Below are positions 38,288-47,475 of a stretch of DNA of 64,000 bases, in pieces. The stretch comes from Edaphochlamys debaryana (taxonomy: Eukaryota > Chlorophyta > Chlorophyceae > Chlamydomonadales), in assembly GCA_016858145.1 (NCBI GenBank), contig JAEHOE010000001.1, positions 3,286,001-3,350,000 on the forward strand, given 5' to 3'. Both the position numbers and the translations under genes were made by a program. Numbering within the stretch: the first letter of the stretch is position 1; each line of letters begins with the position of its first letter. The notes beneath the pieces are model-generated. The model was not told the origin of the DNA. It saw only the letters and a list, made by a program, of their open reading frames with translations, and ran no database searches.

Positions 38288-41200
38288 GGCGACGTCAGGG
38301 GGTGCGCGACGCCTGGCTTCCGCCCACGCTGAGCATAGTCAGCTTCAGGAGTCCATCGTGGCCCGACAACACAGCGCTCGGGGACGGAAGATTTGCCGCT
38401 GCTCCGGCGCGAGCTGCAGCCAAGTTGACTTGGGGGGGCCCTCGCGCTCGCGGTAGCTGCGCTGAGCTAGCTCCCGTGCTCTGCTGCAGATAGAGCTGGC
38501 TACAACGGAAGTTCCCAAAGAGTCTGGGTCCGCGAAAGAAGTCAGATGGGCGACGTTTGTGTCACAGCACGGCCTTGGAGCAGCAGCTGGAGTCGAATAT
38601 ATACAGGTGGGCACGAGGAGTCGGCTGTCAGCGTCTATGGTGCAGTTTGTGCGGCGAGGCCGGAGACAAGCTTGAATCAACAGCCCATCGCAGCGACAGA
38701 CCATCCGCGTGGGCCGCGGCTTACCCTTGCCTGAAGCCTGTGGAAGACAAGATGGATCAAACCCTTACCTGCGCACACCACGTCCGGCCAGACACACAGG
38801 TGGGTCCCCTTCGAGCCGTGCATGTCGCCATGTCGCTGGGCACCTCCTGACACGCCCGTCGCGCGGACAACCCCGCCGCCCCATAGGCATCCCCAACTAG
38901 CAGCCAATGCATGGCAGCTGCCTTAAAGCTCAAAGCACAAGGAAGGATTTCCTGCAGAATGCTGCCGGCGGGCCCCCAGCGTCTGCATGGGCGTCTGCCA
39001 GGTCCTCAGCCCTCGCCCCGCGCAGCCGCCCACCCACTCCTGCACGTTCCTCCCCTCACCTCAGTTCTCCTTCAGAGGCACCCACCACAGTCACCACTTA
39101 CCTTCGGGTACTCTCACTCATTCATAGGCCTGTTTGAAAAAGCGTTGCATCTGCAAAAGCACAGCGGGGGCCGCCGTCCCGCAGCCAACCCGTCAGCACA
39201 CAGAAGAGTACCCGCCACACAAAACCGCTGCGGGGGCACGTTCACCCTCACGGTCTCGCTGGTCTCAGGCAGTGCCTCAGGACTCAGACGCCCCAGCGCC
39301 AGGCACCGCCTGCACGGCCGTCACCCTGCAGCCCAGCATATCGGGGCTCACGCAAAGGGTTCCTGCTTCCTGAACATCTTGAGCATCACCTTGGCCCCCC
39401 GATATGAATGTGTCCTGACAACCCTCTCCCCCAGCCAGAAATGGAAGAAACCCCTCCCGTAGACGTTACTTGGTCTTCCTTGACATTTCAGACAAACAGC
39501 CCTGACCCCGGTCACCCCTTGCCTTGCACGCCCCAACCTTCCTTAACCTGCCTTCACATACCACATACCCCCGCGGAGACCCTGCAAACCGTCCAACACC
39601 CCCCTATCCTTGTGAGTCTGTGAGACTATATCAAGGGTTGCAGCCCGGCCCAGCCCGCCCAGCCCGCCCCAAGGCGCCCTGTTCTGGGCCCCAGCCACCC
39701 TCGCCAGCCCCCAGCGCCAGCGCTAGGCCGGGACCGGGCCTACATACTAGCGCTGGGGGCTGGCTTCATGGTCAGCTATTGTCCATGCAGCCAGCTCTGC
39801 AGTGACTTTTGGGGCTGAGCCCCCGCCGGCTGAGCCCCCGTCTCTAGAGTAGGGAGCGTAAGTCCCGGCTCCCATGCATCCGCATGGGCCAATTCTCTCC
39901 TCGCATGGCACCCTTCACACCACTGCATCACTGCATCAGCAGTCATTATTGTACAGGTTGTTGTTGTGCGTAGTCGCGAGACCGAGTGTTCGGCTTTGAC
40001 TTAGAGCAGCTGCTCTTTCCTTACCGCCCGCCCAAGCGCGCTGCCGCACAGTCGACATCCACAATCATTACGTAGATACAATGCGACTGTCTAATATGGT
40101 CAACCTTGAACGCTGCGGCTTGGGTCGCCCGTGCGGGCACTTTACCCCTCGGTCCCTCCCGGCTCTCAAGCGTCTCAAGTGCCCCTGCGACTACTCGCCT
40201 AACACCACCTCCAGGCGCACGTTGATCTGGTTCACAAGGAGGGCTGCGGGCTAATGGGCAGCAGCAATGGCGGACCGAGGCGGACCCTCCCTCAGTAATA
40301 CCCGCCACCCCCTCGGAGCCACCCCTAATTGGCAGCGGTGGTGGCAGGCGGTGGCCACCTCCCGGACAGCTGTCCTCCATGGTCTTAAGGGGACGTGCGA
40401 GCGCGTCATGTCCCCCTGCTACTCTTCTGCCTGCACGGAACGACGGAGGCGCATCCTTTCGGTATTACGCTTGTGACAAAAGGGGGCGCGCACACCTCAT
40501 CGTCGCGCTGCGGAGTGCTGAAGAGGAGAAGGTGGGAAGGGCAGATTGAGTGTGTTGCACGGCCGAGTGAGTGTTATGAGACTGCAATCTCCCCCGGAAT
40601 CACCGTTGAGGTAGGCAGCAGCGCCCACCCATCGCGGTGCGCTAGGAGGAGAGGGTTGTCCTCAGCTGGCACGCCGCCGTGAGAACGGGGCAGCACCCCC
40701 ACGTGCGAGTGGCAGGCCGTGGCATGAACGTACCCAAGTAGCTGTGGCACGAGCAAACCACTCACCCAACCATGTCCTGCGTCTGCCCACGCTGCGCACA
40801 TAGGCTTCTTGCCGCTCTACCTATCGCCCATGGGACTCCGAACCGGTGCCCACTGTGGAAACCAGCTTCAGGGGTGAGCATTGTGGGTGGGTGGCGATGT
40901 GGGTCGGACGCGCTCAGCCAGCAGCTGGGCAAGAAGAGAGCAGGCAAAGAGACAGGCTCATATTAGCGCCGTGGCAGAGCGGATGGGGGGCACAGAAGGC
41001 AGGGGGCGGCGGGCGGCGGCAGCTGGCTCGTCCGCCGAGGGAGCAGGAGGGAGTGGCGCAGCGCGCAGCGAGGCCTGGGTTTTGCAAGCACCCAACCCAG
41101 GCCGACTGTGCTACGCTCGATTCCTTGCGGAAATACCTTATAGGCTCAAACGCGAGTAGCACGCAGCACGCTGAGCTCGCCAGCCGCGTCGGCGGAGGCG

Positions 41201-41410
41201 TTGACCCAAGGGTTGACCAGCTTCCTGCCGATCGCGAGGGTGCTTGCGCAAGGCAGCTCTCGCCTTGGCCTCAATTGCATACAGCAGCTAGAAGTCTCAG
41301 CACTTCGTACACCACGCGTAGCGCATAGCTTTGGCGCTTTGCGCCTGAGTAGCAGGCACAAGCCGCCGCCGGCCCTACGCGCATTCTCTGCGCAAGGCTC
41401 TCCTGCCAGC
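38288..41410. other. Long intergenic region with CDC45 promoter and the start of the duplicated block
   Basis: About 3 kb with no gene I can support. It includes a hairpin (39703-39764). From about 40743 onward it is the left end of the segmental duplication, including a well-conserved presumed promoter/leader just before 41411. The frame 41201-41410 is open into the kinase gene and reads like an organelle presequence, but has no ATG. Confidence 0.4.
39703..39764. repeat. Imperfect inverted repeat (hairpin)
   Basis: The right arm, 18 bases at 39747-39764, pairs with the left arm 39703-39726 if a 6-base CCAGCG insertion is looped out. The loop itself is GC-rich and partly self-complementary (GGCC..GGGCC). 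It looks like a small MITE-like or terminator-type fold; no target-site duplication was identified. Confidence 0.6.
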
Positions 41411-44400
41411 ATGGCTGCTTTCAGCAGCGGACCCGCTGGAGGCGCTGTGCTGTTGATCGGCGCGCCGGGCGTCGGCAAGTCAACGCTGGGCCGCTTGCTG
41501 GCGCAACAGCACGAGGGCCGCGGCGCGCGCTTTGTGTCTGTGGGCGACGAGCTGCGCGAGAGGGGCCTGGCGCTGAAGCAGGAGGAGCTTCCCTGGGGAG
41601 CGCGGCACCGTGAGCTGCGCGCGACAGCTGAGGAGCTCCTGCGGACGGAGTTGCGAGCCTGGGCTCAACTGTGGCGAACCGGGTGAGAGGGCGCGGAAAT
41701 AAAGCGCTGTGGAGGATAACAGCATGGGCTTGAGCGGAAGCAGCTTCTTAGGCCAAGACTGACCAAGCTTACTCTGCAACCCCTCAGGGCCCTGGCCAGC
41801 TGCTACTCCCCCTTGCTGCTGCTGGAGTGCGTGGAGGAGACCGAAGACGCATTTGCCGCAGTTGAACTGCTGGCGGAAGCGGAGGTACCCCTGCTGCAGG
41901 TGGGCGGCTTTGGCACGCAGGGTGGTGCACACACCCCTGGGTGCACAGCCTTGAGCGTGGAGTCCCACAGCTTTGAGGGGGGGAGGACATTAAGGGGATT
42001 GGAGGCTGACGCCGTGACGGGGCCGGTCGCCCCCCCTGCTAGGGCGGGTTCGGCAGCTTGTGAGCCCCAAAGACACCGCTGACTTGCTCTCCCTTCTTAC
42101 CCATCGCTTACCGCTGCCTACTTTCCCTCCGCTCAGGTCCTCTACCTGACGCACGACATCACCTGCCGCCCAGGACTGAAGGAGGATGTCATGACGGCTT
42201 CGACGCAGCCCACTGCTGCCGTCCGGCGCTGGGAACAGCGCAAGGCCATCTGGGAGGTCCATGCCCCACGTGTGATTGAGTTCTTCACCGCCCTGGGGGT
42301 GCTGACGGAAGTCGGTGTCGATGGGAGCCTGATGGCCCGCCCCTCTCTCGCCACGGCCGGCTACGCCCGCTCGTACACCTTCGTCGGGCCAGGGCCCTGG
42401 CTGCCTGCGAAGACGGCATCCCCTCCTCTTCAGGTGCCGGCCGAGCTAGCCTTGACGCCCCTGCAGCACGTGACGTCGATTCGGCTCGTGACGTGGAGGG
42501 CCGAACGCGACGAGGTGCTGGAGGCGGCGGCTCGGCTGTCGGGCCTGGGGCTCAACACCTTCTTCCGGGGCGGGGGCGGCGGCATGGGGCACGCAGGTCC
42601 CGCGCTGCCGCTGCCCGCTTGCTCCGTCCGGTCCCCCTCCGACGTCCAATGGCTGGCGGTGCCGGGGCGCTACGCCGTGAGCCGCAAGGCCGACGGCACC
42701 CGGTGCCTGCTGATCGTGCCGGGCGAGGAGGCGGCCGCCGGCAGCGGCGGGGGCGAGGCGTACCTGCTGAATCGCGTGGGCTCTCTGTACAAGCACCCAG
42801 TGCGGACCCTTCGGCCTTGCCCTGAGCCTGAGGCTGCCGCCTCTGGCAATGACGGTGGCCTCCCTTCGGGTACGGTGCTTGACGGCGAGCTGCTGTGGCA
42901 TGGCGGTCGCGGCTTCTTCCTCGCCTTCGACGCCCTGTGCGTCGGCGGGCAGCAGCTGTGGAGCCGGCCGCTGCGGGAGCGGCTGGCGGCCCTGAGGGAC
43001 ATGGAGCACGGGCCGGGGCTGGCGGAGGCGGAGCAGTGCAAGGACTTCCACGTGCCCGCAGCACCCAAGGGCCAGCCGGCTAGCAGCAAACACGCCCTTC
43101 GCAAGAAGCAGCAGGCTCCGCTACCGGTGCCCAGCAACGAGTTCATGGTGTACCCACGAGCCTCAAGCGAGGTGTGCGTCCTGCGCAAGCGCCATTTTGA
43201 CGTGTCCGCCGAGGCCCTGAAGAGCCTCGAGGCCAGCCGCGGCAGCTGCCCCTACCCTACCGACGGCCTGGTCTTCACACCGTACGACATGCCGTACGTG
43301 CTGGGCATGGCCGAGCTGACGTACACCTGGCAGCGGCCGGAGCAGGCCGTCCTGGACCTGCGGTGCGCTCAAGACCTGCGGGAGCTGGGCGTGCAAGTAA
43401 CAGGAGGGAGGGCTGCAACCCCGGTACTTATGCCGGGCACCGTTGTTCGGGCCTTTCGGGGCCCGGCGAAGGATGCAGCAATTGAGGCCCTGGTCTATGC
43501 GTGCCGACCTGTATGGGACAAGGCCGGCCTCACGCCCTTCGACATCCGCTGGGACAAGACGAGCGCTATCGTCGAAGGAAAGCGCCTGCAGGGGTCCTCC
43601 CGAGGAGGCCTGCTCACTGCTTCGCAATTGGCTGCGGCGGTGGCCGCGTCCCAGCGCGCGGCTCACATTGTGCGCAGCGAGGCTCGATCCTCTACATCCG
43701 CCGGCCCCCTGCCGCCTCCCGTTCACCCCGCCCGCGCCATGCCGTACGATGATCTGTACGGCAGCGTCATGGCGGCAGTGGAGGCGGGCGGCGTGCAGCG
43801 CAGCATGGACCCCGGCAGCGGCCTCGAGCTGTTCAGCTGCAGGTGGGCGGGAGGGACGCAGGAGCTTGCTCGGGTTCTCGTAGGGGCAGGGACACCAGCA
43901 GTACCTCCGCAACTTGGCAGGAAACATCATAGCAACCCTGTTTCTTGCCTTCCTATCCCCTCACAGGACGCCCGGCAGCCCCCCGTCTCCAGCCGAGGCG
44001 CTGTGCCGGGGCCTGGTCCTGCACCCGCCCTCACGCACCGTGGTGGCCACGCCCTTCACGTTCGCCCCAAGCATCCGTGAGACTGCTGACCTTCCCGCCA
44101 AGCCCTCGAGCGACGGACCGCAGCCCATGACGCTGCACCTGCCGCGGCTGACCGCTACGCTGCTTGCGGAGACGCTGGAGGAGGCGGGAGTGGAGGCCTG
44201 CCCTTCCCTGCCGGGCTACAACGTTCAGCCTTGTGTTGCGTCCGTCAAGGTGGACGGGTCCCCGGTGCTGGCCTTCACGTGGAGCGGCCAGCTGCAGACA
44301 GCCGGGCGTGAGCGCATGGACTCGGAGCAGGTGCGAGAGGCGGCGGCGGGGAAGGGGGCGAGGCGAGGGCTGGCGTGACAGGGAACTCCACCTCGCCCAA

Positions 44401-45700
44401 AAGCTTTCTCCTATACGCCTGACCGCTCGCTCCCTCGTCGGCGCTCTTACCCTCAGGCGCTGTGGGCCCGTGAGTGGCTGCACCAGCACGCCAACCTCAC
44501 CGCCTTCCGTCCCGGCCAGACCTATGTGCTGGAGGCCGTGTACGGCGCCGACACACACGTGGTTCCGTACGCCTTCGAGGGCGTCGTGCTGCTGGGGGCG
44601 TACGACGAGACAGGCCGGGAGCTGCCCTGGACGCAGCTGCCGGCCCTGGCCAACGAGCTCGGCGTGACCATGGCGGCCCCCAGCCTGCGGGCGCCCCTGC
44701 CCGAGCTGCTGGCGGCCCTGACCCTGGGCGGCGAGGTCACAGCGGGCAAGCTGGCGCCGCCGACCGTTCCGCCTTCGTTCAAGGGCTGGGTGGTGGTGGC
44801 TCCGGACGGGCAGCGGTACAAGCACGTGCAGGTGCCGTACAAGCAGGTCTCGATGGCCCGCCAGTCCCTGCACCCTCTGTTTGTGTGGGACCGTGTCTGC
44901 TACGGCGGCGCGACACCCTCCTCCCTCGCCACCGGCCTGCCGCTTCGCTTCCGTCGCGAGCTGGACGCGATTCTGTCGGCTCTGGCGGAGGGCTACGGCC
45001 GTGCGCGGGGCGACCTGCTGGGCCTGCTGCGTCACGCGGAGGCGGAGGGCCGCCTGGCGGACCTTCGCTGCCCGGCTGGTGCAAGCAGCAGCAACGGAAC
45101 AGGCGCGGCGGCTGGCAGTCCAGATGAGATCGCCAAGGCAGCCGAGGCAGTAACCGCCGCGCTGGTTGTGCGCCTCAGCATCGACTGTGGAGGAGCTTCC
45201 CGGGCAACCCAAACCAGCAGCGCGCGCTCACCAACTCTACCTTCGGACGTCCCTCCCAAGCTGCTGCGGGCTCTCGCCTACGCCCTTGCAGCGCTGGCAG
45301 TGGGCACAGAGCCCTTGCAGGACAGCCACGTGCCGCCCTCCATGTACTACACCGGCCCGCCGGCGGAGGGCAGCGCTGTGCCCGCCCCATCCCTGCGGCG
45401 CCTACTGCTGCACTGCGTCCAGCCCAGCGTTGACGGCACCCTGCCCGGCTACGCGCCGTCGGGGCTCATGGCGCAGGAGTGGGCCAAGGACTGGGCTCAG
45501 GGCCCCGCCGGCCGCATGTCCCCCGCCACGCCACCGCCCTTCCTGCACACGGCTCTCCTGGATGAGCTGGTACAGCGCTGCCTCGCCCCGCTGAAGGGGC
45601 GTGACCTCGTGGCCGGCCTGAGCGTGTGCTCCAAGTGGTGCCGCCTCATGAGCGAGGCGCCCCGGCCCTACGACCTGGCCAGCAGGCAGGCAGCGGGAAA
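40743..45700. repeat. Segmental duplication, unit A
   Basis: Homology to 46807-52000 begins abruptly near 40743 (GTGGCA..GAGCA). It runs through the leader, all five exons and parts of the introns of the kinase-guanylyltransferase-ligase gene. Long stretches are identical, for example the leader before the ATG and the start of the guanylyltransferase domain. Other parts (linkers, C-terminal tail) have diverged. Confidence 0.85.
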
Positions 45701-45920
45701 GCTGTCGGAGGAGCGCTCGAGGGGGGCTGCACGTCGACGGGCTAGGCAGGCGACTGAGCACCGAGAGCTGATGGCTTGGCTCGATCGCCTGCACGCCCTC
45801 CTGCAAGGCTTTCAGCGGGGCCTATGGGGGGCGTTTGGCCCTGACCTTGACTACGCCGGCGTGACGTTCGTGTGGAAGAAGGCCGCCCCGGTGCCATCCT
45901 CGCTCGCTGAGTGGAGGTAG
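41411..45920 (+). CDS. Four-part RNA enzyme: P-loop kinase + capping-type guanylyltransferase + RNA ligase + F-box-like, copy A
   Basis: Five exons (41411-41682, 41788-41899, 42137-43842, 43967-44330, 44457-45920) give 1305 residues in one frame. Residues 12-50: NMP/adenylate-kinase-like P-loop GAPGVGKST and FVSVGDELRERG, then LLLLECVEETED. Residues about 305-605: mRNA-capping guanylyltransferase with motif I KADGTR (nucleophile Lys312), LDGELLW (about 376), FFLAFDALCV, DGLVFTPYDMPYVLGM (about 504) and OB-fold motif VI IRWDKT (about 598). Residues about 698-945: T4 Rnl1-like ligase with CRGLVLHPPSRTVVATPF, nucleophile motif KVDGS (Lys791), YVLEAVYGADTHVVPYAFEG, GWVVVAPDG and YKHVQVPYK. Residues about 1185-1225 read like an F-box (ELVQRCLAPLKGRDL..CSKWCRL). 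Predicted activities are RNA 5'-end phosphorylation, capping and joining. Motif V of the guanylyltransferase is degenerate (TYTWQRP). Confidence 0.8.
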
Positions 45921-46254
45921 AGGTTCCCAACAGAGCATCGCGGGGCAGGAGTGTCGGGAGTGTCGTATGGGCCACTGGATCCGGCCTGAGGAGCAGCGGG
46001 ATGCTCACGGCACGGGGACAAGCCGCATACCAGTACGGCCTGTCGGAGCTTTGGCATGCGGATAGGTGATGAGAGGAATAGTCCTCGGGTTTACAATGAA
46101 GGATCCTCAAAAGAATCACAGCGCTGGACGCTGCGGCCGTTCGGCCTACTCCACGGGCCTTGCCTCCTGCAAGACCTAGAACTGCGCAAAGCGCGACCAT
46201 CAACCGCCTGGGGCTTGACCCCGCCCGTAACTGGGCCATAGAACCGCCCATCCC
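45921..46254. other. Spacer after copy A
   Basis: About 330 bases, presumably the 3' UTR of copy A. No TGTAA is visible. Nothing else is supported. Confidence 0.4.
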
Positions 46255-46810
46255 CTAAGGGTACCCCTGCCGCATCCAGCCCCCCCCCTCACGAAACAGG
46301 ATATCCGCCCCTTTAAACCAGCGAGGCGCCAGGCCCTTGGCTTGCAGCTCATCGAAGATAGGCTTCCGCTCCTTCCTCAGCGCCCTGCCGAGCGCGTTGA
46401 GGTAGGGCGTCACCACCACCCCGCTCACCACCCGCACCTCCTTCGCCCTGCGCCGAAACTCAGCCCGCTGTGCTGCCGTTACCCCGACAACCACATTCCA
46501 CCCCCCCTCCCCCTTCCAGCTCCGCTGGACGGTAGCCTGGAGCTCAGTGCGCCCCGAAAAGCCCAGCCTCGACAGGTCTCCCGACCGCAGCCGGTCCGCC
46601 ATCTCATCTGAGACCTCCCGCAGCAGCAGCCGGCCCCGCTCCTCCTTAGGGGCAGTCTCCACGATCAGCTCAGGGAAGCGCTCAGTCTGGGCGATGTCCG
46701 CTTTGAGCTCCCTCCGGAGGCTCGCGATGGCGCGGTCCGTGACGTTGTAGTTTTGTGTTATCACCCTCTTGAACTCCCCATAGTCCTCGCTGAGCGCGGA
46801 GAAGTCGTGG
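46255..46810 (-). mobile_element. LINE ORF1-like fragment (non-LTR retrotransposon remnant)
   Basis: An open minus-strand frame ends at 46255. Its C-terminal part (TAAQRAEFRRRAKEV.., then LRKERKPIFDELQAKGL..W..ADILFREGG) follows the pattern of the RRM/C-terminal region of LINE-type ORF1 proteins, where a helix of charged residues precedes a short strand with an aromatic. An upstream part is Lys/Glu-rich and may be coiled coil. The open frame continues to 46944, but its beginning lies in the duplicated block and reads unrelated residues, so the element is 5'-truncated. No reverse transcriptase or poly(A)-like tail is present. The family call is by pattern memory only. Confidence 0.4.
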
Positions 46811-46944
46811 CATGAGCAGTCCACTGACCCAACCATGTCCTGCGTCTGCCCACCCTGAGCACATAGGCTTCTTGCCGCTCTACCCGTCGCCCATGGGACT
46901 CCGAACCGGTGCCCACTGTGGAAACCAGCTTCAGGGGTGGGCAT

Positions 46945-47475
46945 TGTAGGTGTGTGGCGATGTGGGTCGGACGCGTTCAGCCATCAAGTGGGCAAGAAGA
47001 GAGCAGACAAGAGGACAGGCTCAGGATAGGGGCCGTGGTAGAGCGGATGGAGCGCAGAAGGCAGGGGGCGGCGGGCGGCGGCAGCTGGCTGGTCCGCCGA
47101 GGGAGCAGGAGGGAGTGGCGCAGCGCGCAGCGAGGCCTGGGTTTTGCAAGCACCTAACCCAGGCCGACTGTGCTACGCTCGATCTTCCTTTCGGAAATAC
47201 CTTATAGGCTCAAACGCGAGTAGCACGCAGCGCGCTGAGCTCGCCAGGCCGCGTCGGCGGAGGCGTTGACCCAAGGGTTGACCAGCTTCCTGCCGATCGC
47301 GAGGTTGCTTGCGCAAGGCAGCTCTCGCCTTGGCCTCAATTGCATACAGCAGCTAGAAGTCTCAGCACTTCGTACACCACGCGTAGCGCATAGCTTTGGC
47401 GCTTTGCGCCTGAGTAGCAGGCACAAGCCGCCGCCGGCCCTACGCGCATTCTCTGCGCAAGGCTCTCCTGCCAGC
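46945..47475. other. Duplicated leader/promoter of copy B
   Basis: It corresponds to about 40880-41410 of unit A. Conservation is very high from about 47220, where the frame is open to the ATG at 47476. A 1-base insertion relative to unit A lies near 47250. Confidence 0.5.

Noticed and set aside
38911..39462. 183-codon open frame upstream of CDC45
   Set aside because: No domain and no conservation clue; composition like intergenic DNA.
44031..45212. 393-codon minus-strand open frame opposite copy A
   Set aside because: Antisense shadow of the ligase exons; it also overlaps an intron and has no family motif.
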